A stretch of 64,000 nt of DNA from Cytophagaceae bacterium (lineage in GTDB: Bacteria > Bacteroidota > Bacteroidia > Cytophagales > Cyclobacteriaceae), in assembly GCA_006969745.1 (NCBI GenBank), contig CP030886.1, forward strand, positions 3,259,234 through 3,323,233. Reading direction: 5' to 3'. The notes under the pieces were generated by a model. That model searched no databases and was not told the DNA's origin. It worked only from the letters and a program-made list of their open reading frames with translations. Numbering within the stretch: the first letter of the stretch is position 1; each line of letters starts with the position of its first letter. Position numbers and translations under genes: made by a program. Shown in pieces: positions 44,136 to 53,715 of the stretch.

Positions 44136-45695
44136 ATGGCAGAAAATATGTATCAATTCGACTTACCGTCACATCACAAATCCATCATCAAGGTGGTGGG
44201 TGTTGGAGGCGGAGGCAGTAACGCTGTTAATCACATGTACAGCCTGGGGATCCGGGATGTGGAATTCGTGGTTTGTAACACCGACCATCAGGCACTGGAA
44301 AGCAGCGCAGTACCTAATCGGCTTCAGATTGGAACAAATCTGACCAGCGGTTTGGGAGCAGGAGCAAATCCTGAAAGAGGCAAAAATGCCGCTATCGAAA
44401 GCAAGGAAGAAATTCGTGACCTACTCTCACAAGACACGAAAATGGTCTTCATCACCGCAGGTATGGGTGGAGGTACCGGTACCGGTGCAGCACCCGTGAT
44501 TGCACAGGTAGCTAGTGAACTGGATATCCTTACTGTAGGGATTGTCACGGCACCATTCGCTTTTGAAGGCAAGAAAAAAATGAAAGCTGCAGAGGAAGGC
44601 ATCAAAGAACTAAAAAAGTACTGTGATACTGTGCTGGTGATCATGAACGACAAGCTTCGGGAGATCTATGGCAACCTTTCCATCAGCGACGCATTTGCAC
44701 AAGCTGACAATGTGTTGACAACCGCAGCTAAAGGAATCGCAGAGATCATCACCGTTCCTGGTTATGTAAATGTCGATTTCGAAGATGTAAAAACAGTAAT
44801 GAAAGGTGCAGGTCCTGCTGTAATGGGATCAGCGAAAACCATCGGAGACAATAGAGCAAGAAGAGCAGCAGAAGAAGCGCTTAATTCTCCACTGTTGAAT
44901 CAGCATGATATCTATGGAGCAGAAAAGATTCTCCTTTCCATCATCTCAGGTGAGGAAGCTGAGCTTCAGATGGATGAGCTTACGGACATTACGGATTACA
45001 TTCAAGAATATGCCGGTGACGATGCAGAGGTAATCTTTGGGCACGGTGTAGACAGCAGTTTAGGCGAAAACATCCGTGTGACAGTGATCGCTACCGGTTT
45101 TGGAAAAGTGGATGAAGAAGGGGAATATATCTCGAAGGAGGAAGAGGCCAGACGTTTTGATTTGAATTCTCAAAGAGAAATAGAAGAAGCACCGAAGGTT
45201 GACAATACCTCTGATTTTATGTTTGAAATTGAAGATGTAAAAGATAAAGAGGGTGTTGAAGACTGGAACTATGAGTTTAGTTCACTAAAAGATGAGATTA
45301 AACGTGAAGTAGAAGAGGAAGAGCAACGTAAGAAACGTCCTACTGAGCAGTCATCTTTCGAGTTTGATTTCACAAATAGCTTTGAGAACACACAGGACGA
45401 TCATTTACATGAAGATGAGGTAAACATAGAGGATGCCTTTGCTGCCTCTCCAAGCTCTAAGCAAGTACGTCTGGCGCAAGAACGAGCCGAACGTGAAGCG
45501 ATGTTTTCGAGCAAAAAATTCGAGATGGAGACTGAGGAATTCAAGGAGCGACTGGATGTGCCTGCATACGAGCGCAAGCAAGTAAAACTGCAGAACGTAC
45601 CTCACTCAGCAGAGCGCAACATCTCTAAGTTCAACTTGAATGAGGAAAATCAAATTTTAGGAAACAATAAATTCTTGCATGACAATGTGGATTAA
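44136..45695 (+). CDS. ftsZ: Cell division GTPase FtsZ
   Basis: It is the tubulin-like protein that forms the division ring. The 519 residues have VVGVGGGGSNAVNHM (about 21-35), the GTP signature MGGGTGTGAAPVIAQ (about 110-124) and the catalytic NADxxD-type loop region around TTAAKGIAEII. After the core (about 1-330) is a long charged linker (about 330-470), then the C-terminal peptide DVPAYERK and a further tail ending FLHDNVD, an arrangement typical of this phylum. It is the last gene of the dcw cluster and is followed by an inverted-repeat element and a terminator. Confidence 0.98.
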   Translation: MAENMYQFDLPSHHKSIIKVVGVGGGGSNAVNHMYSLGIRDVEFVVCNTDHQALESSAVPNRLQIGTNLTSGLGAGANPERGKNAAIESKEEIRDLLSQDTKMVFITAGMGGGTGTGAAPVIAQVASELDILTVGIVTAPFAFEGKKKMKAAEEGIKELKKYCDTVLVIMNDKLREIYGNLSISDAFAQADNVLTTAAKGIAEIITVPGYVNVDFEDVKTVMKGAGPAVMGSAKTIGDNRARRAAEEALNSPLLNQHDIYGAEKILLSIISGEEAELQMDELTDITDYIQEYAGDDAEVIFGHGVDSSLGENIRVTVIATGFGKVDEEGEYISKEEEARRFDLNSQREIEEAPKVDNTSDFMFEIEDVKDKEGVEDWNYEFSSLKDEIKREVEEEEQRKKRPTEQSSFEFDFTNSFENTQDDHLHEDEVNIEDAFAASPSSKQVRLAQERAEREAMFSSKKFEMETEEFKERLDVPAYERKQVKLQNVPHSAERNISKFNLNEENQILGNNKFLHDNVD

Positions 45696-45704
45696 CCCCG
45701 TTAG

Positions 45705-45771
45705 GTCATCCTGAACACGTTTCAGGATCTAGCAAAACTCACATTAGACTCTGAAACAAATTCAGAGTGAC
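45705..45771. repeat. Inverted-repeat element, copy 3 (after ftsZ)
   Basis: This shorter copy runs from GTCATCCTGAAC to TTCAGAGTGAC and contains two GTTTCAGGATCT-like arms in opposite directions. It starts 10 bases after the ftsZ stop and may serve as mRNA end protection or a weak terminator. Confidence 0.7.
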
Positions 45772-45819
45772 GGAGATTCCGTCTAAAAAAATGGTTAACG
45801 TAGGTGTTAGTCATACACG

Positions 45820-45838
45820 TGCCGGACGTGATCCGGTA
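45820..45838. repeat. Small CCGGA-type hairpin repeat
   Basis: TGCCGGA (45820-45826) pairs with TCCGGTA (45832-45838), with one G-T pair, around CGTGA. It belongs to the GTCATnCCGGACTTGATCCGGnATCT type of intergenic repeat; a related copy is at 48871-48896. Confidence 0.45.
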
Positions 45839-45874
45839 TTCTGCCAAGAATGAGCCCCGGCCAAGGTCGGGGCT
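45835..45874 (+). terminator. Terminator after ftsZ, copy 1 of a duplicated element
   Basis: AGCCCCGGC (45853-45861) pairs with GTCGGGGCT (45866-45874) around CAAG, with one G-T pair, and TTAATTGTTTTT follows. Bases 45835-45861 are identical to 48793-48819, so the same terminator flanks the M16 gene on both sides. Confidence 0.8.
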
Positions 45875-45976
45875 TAATTGTTTTTATGTGGCTGGAGCAA
45901 TTGCAATTACTTATTGTTTAACTTCTGTCTGAAAATGCTGATTTTCGGCATAGTTAAATCACCAAAAAGCACAACA

Positions 45977-48769
45977 ATGAAAACAATAAAAGTATTATGC
46001 ATCGTCTTTATATTTTTACTTCTGTTACCTGAAAGTCTAGCGCAGGATGAAAATTTTGACATTGATCTCAAAGCACTTGAGATTCCTCACACAAAGTATG
46101 TCCTAAGTAATGGTCTTACTCTTCTTGTACATGAAGATAGAAAAGCACCAATAGTAGCGGTAAACATCTGGTACCATGTAGGGTCGAAAAATGAACCTGA
46201 GGGTCGTTCAGGATTTGCCCATCTCTTTGAGCATTTGATGTTCAATGGAAGTGAAAATTATAATGATGATTATTTTCAAGCTATGGAGCGTGTGGGGGCG
46301 ACAACCCTGAATGGAACAACAAATTTCGACCGTACAAATTACTTTCAAAATGTTCCCACATCAGCTTTGGATGTCGCACTCTGGATGGAATCCGATCGTA
46401 TGGGTCATTTCAAAGGCGCTATCTCGCAGGAGCGACTGGATGAGCAAAGAGGAGTGGTTCAAAATGAAAAACGTCAAGGAGAGAATCAACCATACGGAAG
46501 ATTTTTTGAATTGATCACCCAATCATGTTTTCCGAAAGGGCATCCTTATAATCACACCGTCATCGGGTCTATGGATGATTTGAATGCAGCAGCATTAGAG
46601 GATGTAAAAAAATGGTTCTCTGACTATTATGGAGCTGCCAATGCCGTAGTTGTAATTGCGGGTGATATAAGTCCTGATGAAGCATATGAAAAAGTGGTAG
46701 CACATTTTGGAGACATTCCTTCAGGCCCACCAGTAACTACCTATGAAGTAAATATTGCAAAAAGAACTGGAGAGATTCGACAAGTACAGCAAGACAGGGT
46801 TCCACAATCCCGTGTATATCAAATTTACAATGTACCAGAATGGGGAAATCGTGAAGCAATTTTACTTGATTTTGTTTCTGCAGTATTGGCAACAGGCAAA
46901 AACTCAAGACTGTATAAGCGACTTGTATACGATGATCAAATTGCTACTAATGTGAATGCATTCAACTTTGAAAATGAAATAGCGGGGATATTCGGTATTC
47001 AGGCTGATGTAAAGCCTGGAATAGATAACATGGTTGTTGAAAATGCAATAAAGGAAGAGCTTTCAAAATTGCTCAAAGAAGGGTTGACAACAAAAGAAAT
47101 GAACAGGATCAAGACCCAGTTTTTTGCCTCATTCACGAGAGGAATTGAGGCCATCGGAGGTTTTGGAGGTAAGTCAGATATTTTGGCTCAAAACCAGATC
47201 TACATGGATGATGCAAGCTATTATAAAACACGTCTTCAAGTCACAAAAGATGCAACGCTATCACAGGTTAAAGAAGTAGCTAATAAATGGCTTTCGGATG
47301 GGGTATATACTCTTCATATTAATCCATTTCCTACCTACTCACAAACTGGATCTGATGTAGACAGAAGTAAATTACCAGATTTAGGCCCTCCTGCTCAAGT
47401 GTCGTTTCCGGCTATTGAAAAAGCAACCTTGTCAAACGGGATGAAAGTAATGCTTGCCAGACGAACTACCATTCCTGTTGTTGAATTGAGCATGTATTTT
47501 GATGCCGGTTATGCGGCTGACCAATTTGCAAAACCCGGAACTGCTGCCCTCACAATGAATATGCTTGATGAAGGTACCAAAAACCGAAACTCATTGAAGA
47601 TAAATGAAGATTTGTCGATGCTAGGAGCTACACTAAATACGGGATCAAACCTGGATCAGTCGTTTGTATCTGTTTCTGCATTGAAAGACCGATTTGATGA
47701 GACTCTGAGCTTAATGTCTGATGTGGTCCTCAATCCGTCCTTCCCAGAAGAGGATTTTAAAAGATTACAAAAAGAACAGCTCATAGGGATACAGAATGAA
47801 AAGAAAAGCCCCGTGCAAATGGCTATTAGAACATTGCCTAAATTTTTGTACGGTGAAGATCACGCATATTCCAATCCATTGACAGGATCTGGATATGAAA
47901 GCACGGTAAGTGAGATTACAAGAGATGACCTTATTAAATTTTACGGAAGTTGGATTAAACCAAACAACGCTACCATTGTGGCTGCTGGTGATATTACACT
48001 AAAGGAGCTGACAGAGGCATTGGAAAAGCAATTTAAGAAGTGGGAAAAAGGAACAGTACCAACGAAGAATATTGCCAATGTTACAGGCAATGCTAATAGC
48101 AAAAAAATATTTGTAATGGATAAACCTGATGCTCCTCAGACAGTGATTATTGGTGGATACCTGACAGACCCTTATGGCACTTACAATGAGGTAGCCAACT
48201 CTATGATGAATAATATTTTAGGTGGCGAATTCACTTCACGCGTGAATATGAACTTACGGGAAGATAAGGGCTGGGCCTATGGAGCTGGTACCTTTATCAT
48301 TCAAGCTAAGGGTCAGCGCCCTTATTTAGCATACGCCCCAGTACAAACCGATCAGACAGCTCCATCCATGACTGAAATTTTGAAGGAATTTAAAAGTTAC
48401 ATTACAGATAATCCTGCTACGGAAGCAGAATTTGAGAAGACTCGAACCAATGAAGTTTTGAGTTTGAATGGACAGTATGAAACCCTTAACGCAGTAGAAG
48501 GAAGCCTGGCTAATATGGTTCAATATAATTTGCCGGATGATTACTATGATAAATATCCTGAAACGGTTAGGAATTTATCATTGGATCAAGTTAGAGCTGC
48601 CGCCAAAAAAGTGGTAGATCCGAGCAGACTGATATGGCTTGTAGTGGGAGATCGTACGGTTATAGAAAAGGAAATAAAAAAACTGGGAATTGGAGAAGTT
48701 ATCCCAATTGATAGTGATGGAAATGTGTTAGCTCCGGGAGCTCAGAAAATTGAGATTGAGGGTAACTGA
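45977..48769 (+). CDS. Exported two-domain M16 zinc protease
   Basis: It is a 930-residue periplasmic protease of the PqqL/pitrilysin-like M16 family. I use the ATG at 45977 because MKTIKVLCIVFIFLLLLPES is a signal peptide ending LAQ; an upstream ATG-like start at 45878 would run through the terminator. The N-terminal half holds the inverted zinc motif H82-LFE-H86 with E85 catalytic, and the third ligand is E164 in VVQNEKRQ. The C-terminal half (about 480-930) has the same fold, with LNMNLREDKGWAYGAG, but no HxxEH, as expected for the inactive half. It is flanked by two copies of one terminator. Confidence 0.94.
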   Translation: MKTIKVLCIVFIFLLLLPESLAQDENFDIDLKALEIPHTKYVLSNGLTLLVHEDRKAPIVAVNIWYHVGSKNEPEGRSGFAHLFEHLMFNGSENYNDDYFQAMERVGATTLNGTTNFDRTNYFQNVPTSALDVALWMESDRMGHFKGAISQERLDEQRGVVQNEKRQGENQPYGRFFELITQSCFPKGHPYNHTVIGSMDDLNAAALEDVKKWFSDYYGAANAVVVIAGDISPDEAYEKVVAHFGDIPSGPPVTTYEVNIAKRTGEIRQVQQDRVPQSRVYQIYNVPEWGNREAILLDFVSAVLATGKNSRLYKRLVYDDQIATNVNAFNFENEIAGIFGIQADVKPGIDNMVVENAIKEELSKLLKEGLTTKEMNRIKTQFFASFTRGIEAIGGFGGKSDILAQNQIYMDDASYYKTRLQVTKDATLSQVKEVANKWLSDGVYTLHINPFPTYSQTGSDVDRSKLPDLGPPAQVSFPAIEKATLSNGMKVMLARRTTIPVVELSMYFDAGYAADQFAKPGTAALTMNMLDEGTKNRNSLKINEDLSMLGATLNTGSNLDQSFVSVSALKDRFDETLSLMSDVVLNPSFPEEDFKRLQKEQLIGIQNEKKSPVQMAIRTLPKFLYGEDHAYSNPLTGSGYESTVSEITRDDLIKFYGSWIKPNNATIVAAGDITLKELTEALEKQFKKWEKGTVPTKNIANVTGNANSKKIFVMDKPDAPQTVIIGGYLTDPYGTYNEVANSMMNNILGGEFTSRVNMNLREDKGWAYGAGTFIIQAKGQRPYLAYAPVQTDQTAPSMTEILKEFKSYITDNPATEAEFEKTRTNEVLSLNGQYETLNAVEGSLANMVQYNLPDDYYDKYPETVRNLSLDQVRAAAKKVVDPSRLIWLVVGDRTVIEKEIKKLGIGEVIPIDSDGNVLAPGAQKIEIEGN

Positions 48770-48792
48770 TTATGATAATTATTTAAAACATA

Positions 48793-48832
48793 GGTATTCT
48801 GCCAAGAATGAGCCCCGGCTATGGCCGGGGCT
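48793..48832 (+). terminator. Terminator after M16 protease gene, copy 2 of a duplicated element
   Basis: AGCCCCGGC (48811-48819) pairs perfectly with GCCGGGGCT (48824-48832) around TATG, followed by TGATTGTTTT. The first 27 bases (48793-48819) are identical to the ftsZ-side copy. Confidence 0.85.
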
Positions 48833-48870
48833 TGATTGTTTTAAAATATCTAATTAAATAAAGTGGTGGT

Positions 48871-48896
48871 GTCATGTCGGGCTTGATCCGACATCT
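48871..48896. repeat. GTCATGTCGGGCTTGATCCGACATCT-type hairpin repeat
   Basis: ATGTCGG (48874-48880) pairs with CCGACAT (48888-48894). It lies between the M16 terminator and the end of the PI-PLC-like gene, which is on the other strand. Confidence 0.5.
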
Positions 48897-48922
48897 TCGA
48901 TGAGGGTCAATGTGAATTAACC

Positions 48923-50080
48923 TCATTCACTGACCTGCAACCGCTCATACGTTCCGTCTTCAAAAATCACCTGATAGTCAGAGTCGAATAAAGTGGAAGG
49001 AATGTAATAGTCTGTGGAAATAACCTGCGCTCCGGATGTAATTGCAGCCTGAAATCGTCTGTCGTCATTGGCTCTTGCCTCAAACGTATCCGAATCTGCT
49101 CTAGTGCGAACCATATAACCTAACCTAACCAATCGTTGGATTTCCTCCTGATTGGCAATAGGATCATTGATAATGTGAAAGGCTGCCTCTGGTTTCCCCT
49201 CTGATACATTCACAAACATGGATGCATTTTGTAAGCCGGGAAATGAAGATAAATACAAATTGGTTTTAGCCTCACCTTCGTCCAATACAAAAAGAATTTT
49301 ACCACGTACATCATCCAATGATGGCCATCCGTTACTTAGAATGGCTTCTTCCAGGGTTGAAAAATCATTCCGAACATCGTCAGGAGTGATGAGCTGGTCA
49401 GGGTCAAAAACATTTGCTATTTCCTCGTCAATGAGTTTCATCCCGACAACATCAAATGGGACAGGCTCTCTGATGATAGGAATAACTGCATCCTTCGCAT
49501 TAATTAAAACGATGATCGGTGTATGACCAGAATGCTGATCCGACCATTCTTTCAAAGCCAACAATCCATCTGAGAACAGAAGATGATGACTCCTAAAATC
49601 GACATCCTGTGTATGAAACATTTTTAAGCCGGGCTCTTCCAGGACATTATCCTCATCATAAGGCATTGGTGTAAATCCCGCATCACTTATCACTTCCAAG
49701 CCTTGTGGATTGGTGTAATGTCCACCTTCCGGATCATAAAAAACGTCATACTCTAGATTACGTAGGCCTAGATCTAACTGCCCAGAAATAGAAATGTGTT
49801 CGTACTCAAGGCTTTGTGACAATGCTTGGTCAAGCTGTGCGATAAAGTCTAGAATCGGTTGTTCAACGGCTATTTTGTAACTGTTGTGGCTGCCAATCAT
49901 TTGAATATCATTCAGGCACTCACATCCATCGTTCAAAGCATTACTTTCTGGTATTTCAGTGCTATCCTTATTGCATGAAGAGAAGGTAGCAACCAATGCT
50001 AGTAACAAAATGCAACCGATTCCTCTGAATAAGATTTTGATAAAGCTGCAATGTTGAAAGTATTGGATACAAGGTCGCAT
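48923..50080 (-). CDS. PI-PLC-like (Ca2+-dependent PI-PLC C1 type) lipoprotein
   Basis: It is a 385-residue member of the phosphatidylinositol-specific phospholipase C-like superfamily, of the C1/calcium-dependent kind. The N terminus has a signal with lipobox FSSC (cysteine about residue 35), so it is membrane-anchored. The barrel starts LNDIQMIGSHNSYKIA with the first catalytic His in SHNSY, and the second is in KMFHTQDVDFR. LRNLEYDVFYD carries metal-ligand-type acidic residues. Substrate is not shown; relatives act on phosphoinositide-like head groups. It is convergent with the M16 gene. Confidence 0.85.
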   Translation of the reverse strand: MRPCIQYFQHCSFIKILFRGIGCILLLALVATFSSCNKDSTEIPESNALNDGCECLNDIQMIGSHNSYKIAVEQPILDFIAQLDQALSQSLEYEHISISGQLDLGLRNLEYDVFYDPEGGHYTNPQGLEVISDAGFTPMPYDEDNVLEEPGLKMFHTQDVDFRSHHLLFSDGLLALKEWSDQHSGHTPIIVLINAKDAVIPIIREPVPFDVVGMKLIDEEIANVFDPDQLITPDDVRNDFSTLEEAILSNGWPSLDDVRGKILFVLDEGEAKTNLYLSSFPGLQNASMFVNVSEGKPEAAFHIINDPIANQEEIQRLVRLGYMVRTRADSDTFEARANDDRRFQAAITSGAQVISTDYYIPSTLFDSDYQVIFEDGTYERLQVSE

Positions 50081-50170
50081 TTAGTGACTGACTTTTAAAT
50101 TAGGAACTTCGTAAATAAACTCTATTCTTTTTGAAAAGTTTCTTGGTCCTGAGAAGGGAGTAAAATGTAA

Positions 50171-50908
50171 TTACCCAACTTCTTCAAAATGATCCTCCCC
50201 AATTACCACACCTATCTTCTTGATCAATACCTCCACCGAATCATTCTCGTAATCAATGTCTAGTGGTTGGCCAAAACGTAACGAGAGTTCGGTGCCTTTC
50301 TTCAGCCGTTTCAGTCCGGTCTTGTCAAAGGCCGTACGGAAGCCATCCACGCGAATGGGAATCACAATTGGTTGATATTGTTTGATTAAATGCGCAGTTC
50401 CTTTCCTCACAGGTGCACCTTGCCTCGTGGTACCTTGTGGAAAAGTGACCACCCATCCATCTTTGATAGCCATGCCTATGGATTTGGTATCGTTTGGATT
50501 CACCTCACGCTTAATCATTTCTTCACCCTTGCGCCAGGTACGATCCACGGTGACTGCACCGGCCAGAGCAAGTATTCGGGCTAGAATGCCCTTTTCCATC
50601 GTTTCGCGTGCAGCCACGTAGTAAACATTTACTTTCGGATTCTTCAAATAACTCCAATCTTCGATAGAGTCTATTTGTCCATTTAACGCAGCAAACATGG
50701 CTTGAAACATCGCGATTACATCTGTGAAAATGGTCTGGTGATTAGAGACGAAAAGCACATTCTTTTCAGGTATCTCTGTAAGCACCTTACTGCCGGAAAC
50801 AATCACTTTGTTTGGCTTCAATAAATACCATAGTACGAATCTTCCTACGGTCTGAAAAATCTTTTTCTTAAACCAAACAGACTGACCAAATACATTCTTC
50901 TTCGACAT
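50171..50908 (-). CDS. 1-acyl-glycerol-3-phosphate acyltransferase-like protein
   Basis: It is a PlsC-family membrane acyltransferase that probably adds the second acyl chain in phospholipid synthesis. I use the ATG at 50908 (245 residues, start MSKKNVFGQSVWFKK); an ATG at 50983 would run into a terminator that belongs to the upstream permease. NHQTIFTD (about 54-61) is the catalytic His...Asp block, with five residues between His and Asp rather than four, as in many Bacteroidota members. FPQGTTRQG (about 151-159) is the phosphate-binding EGTRS-type motif. The acceptor is inferred only. Confidence 0.85.
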   Translation of the reverse strand: MSKKNVFGQSVWFKKKIFQTVGRFVLWYLLKPNKVIVSGSKVLTEIPEKNVLFVSNHQTIFTDVIAMFQAMFAALNGQIDSIEDWSYLKNPKVNVYYVAARETMEKGILARILALAGAVTVDRTWRKGEEMIKREVNPNDTKSIGMAIKDGWVVTFPQGTTRQGAPVRKGTAHLIKQYQPIVIPIRVDGFRTAFDKTGLKRLKKGTELSLRFGQPLDIDYENDSVEVLIKKIGVVIGEDHFEEVG

Positions 50909-50973
50909 GTCGCTCTCCTTTTCAGCTTTCGAAAATAGCCAACCTCGGATGAATCTACAGCCATAAAAAGAAA

Positions 50974-50996
50974 AACCCCGCAAAAAATGCGGGGTT
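50974..50996 (-). terminator. Terminator of the 51-53 kb permease gene
   Basis: AACCCCGCA (50974-50982) pairs with TGCGGGGTT (50988-50996) around AAAAA. On the minus strand it is followed by TTTTTCTTTTT-like sequence, so it ends the permease transcript before the acyltransferase gene. Confidence 0.85.
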
Positions 50997-51031
50997 AGCC
51001 CTAGTAGAGTAAGTTAGTGATTGGGCGTTTC

Positions 51032-53488
51032 TTATTCAGTGCGTAAGGAATGCACCGGATTTGTCTTTATTGTCCCTAGTACCTTGGTTACAATGCTGAA
51101 TAGCGCAAGTCCAACAACGAATGTGACTGGTATGAATATGAACCAAAGACCAAGGTCTATTCTGAAGGTGTATCCTTGCAGCCATTCTGTCATTATCCAC
51201 CAAGCAAGTGGAATGCTGATAATGCAGGCAAACCCTACCAAAATCATGTATTCTTTGGATAGAAGCATCAACAAGTTTCTGGCACTTGCTCCCAAAACCT
51301 TGCGAATTCCAATTTCCTTTGTACGCTGCTGAACGCTAAATGAAGTGAGTCCGAAAAGTCCTAAGCAAGCAATGAGTATTGCTAATACAGAAAATCCGGA
51401 GAAGATTTTTCCAAATCGGATATCTTCTTTGTACTGCTCATCAAAAGCACTATCCAAAAAGAAGTAATCCATTTGATAATCTGTGAATACGTTGTTCCAT
51501 TCTGCCTTTACAGTTTCTACTAAGCCAGCCAGCTGCTCGCTTTTCGAATCTGCAGCATTTTCATCAAGCTTGAGTTTGATAAAGTAATATTCTGTCCAGG
51601 AGCTTAAGATATAAGCAATAGGCGTGTAATCGTTGTGCAAAGAAGTGTGGTGATGATTTTCCATTACACCTCGCACCGTCAGCGGAGCGTAAAAGCCTGC
51701 CACTTCCGCACCGATCGCATCTTCAGGGTTTGAGAAGCCCAACATCTCTGCTAATTTTTGATTAATAACTACATCACCTTTGGTCCATGGATCATCTCCT
51801 TTGCGTAATTCTCTGCCTGCCACCAAATCAATTCCAAAGAATTGTGGGAAATCAAGATCCATAGAAACGAGACCGGTAGCAACTGTGGTCTCCTGTGACT
51901 CACTTTTTAAATATAAGCCCGCTTGCCATCCTACCGGCTCTCCCGGAATCTCTCCTGCATTGGTAATTTCCTTGATGCCTGTATAGCTCAATAGCTCTGT
52001 TTTTAGCGTGTTGAACCGAGCTACATCTTCACGATCTTCCGAGGTGACATTGCCGGGAGGAGACTTGATAACCAGAATATTTTCAATATTTATTCCAAGA
52101 TCAGCTTCTCGCATAAAGTTGATCTGATTGTAAACAGTGATCGTGCCTGCGATAAGGATGAAGGTGATCATGAACTGAACGAATACCATGCTCTTACGCA
52201 TTTTTACGCCGCCTACTTTGCCACGATTGCCTACCAATATGTTTACAATGTTCATGGTTTTGAGCAATATGTATGGATAAAAACCAATGAGCAAAGTACC
52301 CACACCAATTAGTCCAGCAAGCAATGCAAAGACTTTCAAATCTAATAGTGCTGAAACCGGAAGTCCGGTCACTTCAATTAAATACTTTTCTGCCGTTTGT
52401 GTTAGCAAAATCGCAAAGGCAAAGGCAATTACATTCATTACAAATGCCTCCAGTATAAATAATTGTGTGATCTGGCGCATGGAAGAGCCCATACATTTGC
52501 GTATTCCCATCTCTTTCAATCGTTCCATGGTTCTTACCAGAGACAGGTTCATGTAATTGATCCAGGCAATCACAAGAATGATGATAGCAATGAAACTCAA
52601 GATGAACACTGTCTTACCATCCACACTCTCACCATAAATCCAGGCATTCTGAGCATTTAAATGTATGTCTGTAAGCGGCCGTAAGTAGTAATCAACTGAG
52701 TACCCGCTTGCTGCATATGATTCTTCGGAATTTTCCTTGTGCAATCGGGTAATGTCATCCATTATGGCAGACTGATCGGCGTTCTCTTCAAGGAGCAGGT
52801 AGGTGATGAGGCTACTAGATACCCAGCTTGTTCTGGCTTTGGTATAATTATCCATTGAAGGATAGGAGATAAGCAGCTCAAATTGAATATGAGATGCTTC
52901 AGGAATTTCTTCTATTACGCCCAAAAGCTCATATTCATTCGCTCCTGTATTTCCACTAAGCGTGAAACTCTTACCGATGGCAGCTTCAGGGTCGTCAAAA
53001 TATTTGCGAGATGCATCCAGCGTAAGGATAGCTGTCTGTGGTTCATTAAACCTTGTTGCGTTTCCGGCAACAAATTCAAAATCAAATAATTCAAATACTC
53101 CTTGATCAGAAACAAAAACACCCGGTTGTTCAAAGCTAGCAATGCGATCACCTTCTTTATAGATGATCGTATTATTTGCATAGGTGTAATCAAAAAAGCG
53201 TGCTACCTCCTGAACCATAGGAGATTGTTCTTTCAGCGTTTCTCCCATCATTGATGGTGAAGTAAACGATTGTCCAAGCTCTTCTCCGTTTTTATAGGCA
53301 TCTGCCTCCAGACGGTATATACGGTCTGCATTGGAATGAAATGCATCAAAGGAAGTGTGAAAGTTGACATATTGGGTAATGACCAAACAAGCAGCCATTC
53401 CCAAAGCCAAACCAAAAATATTGATAAAGGAAAAAACCTTATTATTTCGAATTTGACGTAGAATCGTCACCAGATAATTTTTTAGCAT
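51032..53488 (-). CDS. FtsX/MacB-type ABC permease, no ATPase partner nearby
   Basis: It is an 818-residue inner-membrane protein with two MacB_PCD-FtsX halves and eight expected membrane segments. The first is at about 20-42 (FSFINIFGLALGMAACLVITQ). The two FtsX signature loops are KEMGIRKCMGSS (about 335) and KEIGIRKVLGAS (about 738). The large domains between are periplasmic. Members of this 800-residue group are abundant in Bacteroidota, usually without a linked ATPase. It has its own terminator. The next gene upstream is the divergent thioredoxin-like gene. Confidence 0.9.
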   Translation of the reverse strand: MLKNYLVTILRQIRNNKVFSFINIFGLALGMAACLVITQYVNFHTSFDAFHSNADRIYRLEADAYKNGEELGQSFTSPSMMGETLKEQSPMVQEVARFFDYTYANNTIIYKEGDRIASFEQPGVFVSDQGVFELFDFEFVAGNATRFNEPQTAILTLDASRKYFDDPEAAIGKSFTLSGNTGANEYELLGVIEEIPEASHIQFELLISYPSMDNYTKARTSWVSSSLITYLLLEENADQSAIMDDITRLHKENSEESYAASGYSVDYYLRPLTDIHLNAQNAWIYGESVDGKTVFILSFIAIIILVIAWINYMNLSLVRTMERLKEMGIRKCMGSSMRQITQLFILEAFVMNVIAFAFAILLTQTAEKYLIEVTGLPVSALLDLKVFALLAGLIGVGTLLIGFYPYILLKTMNIVNILVGNRGKVGGVKMRKSMVFVQFMITFILIAGTITVYNQINFMREADLGINIENILVIKSPPGNVTSEDREDVARFNTLKTELLSYTGIKEITNAGEIPGEPVGWQAGLYLKSESQETTVATGLVSMDLDFPQFFGIDLVAGRELRKGDDPWTKGDVVINQKLAEMLGFSNPEDAIGAEVAGFYAPLTVRGVMENHHHTSLHNDYTPIAYILSSWTEYYFIKLKLDENAADSKSEQLAGLVETVKAEWNNVFTDYQMDYFFLDSAFDEQYKEDIRFGKIFSGFSVLAILIACLGLFGLTSFSVQQRTKEIGIRKVLGASARNLLMLLSKEYMILVGFACIISIPLAWWIMTEWLQGYTFRIDLGLWFIFIPVTFVVGLALFSIVTKVLGTIKTNPVHSLRTE

Positions 53489-53715
53489 GTCGATTTTGGT
53501 TTTGGTTGACCTTTAGGTTCCAATCTGCATGCCAATGATTATAAAGTATTTAAAATCAGATGGTTACAAAAATGATGAAAAATTGAATTGTGCGAATATG
53601 AACGATAAACGTGGGGTTTCGAACAGAAAATTTGTACGGAGTTGTTTTAATTTTTTTAAAATATTCCCTTTTGACGAACCTTTTGATTTAAAAGTAAATG
53701 AATGAAATTGGCACC

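Noticed and set aside
33478..45695. Missing murF, murB and ddl in the dcw cluster, first read as a deletion
   Set aside because: These genes are often located elsewhere in Bacteroidota, and no scar or remnant was seen apart from the repeats already listed.
45878..45976. Longer start for the M16 protease
   Set aside because: The extra part would begin right behind the terminator loop and puts 33 residues in front of a clean signal peptide.
50909..50983. Longer start for the acyltransferase gene
   Set aside because: The extra codons overlap a strong terminator for the upstream permease, and the ATG at 50908 gives the normal family start.
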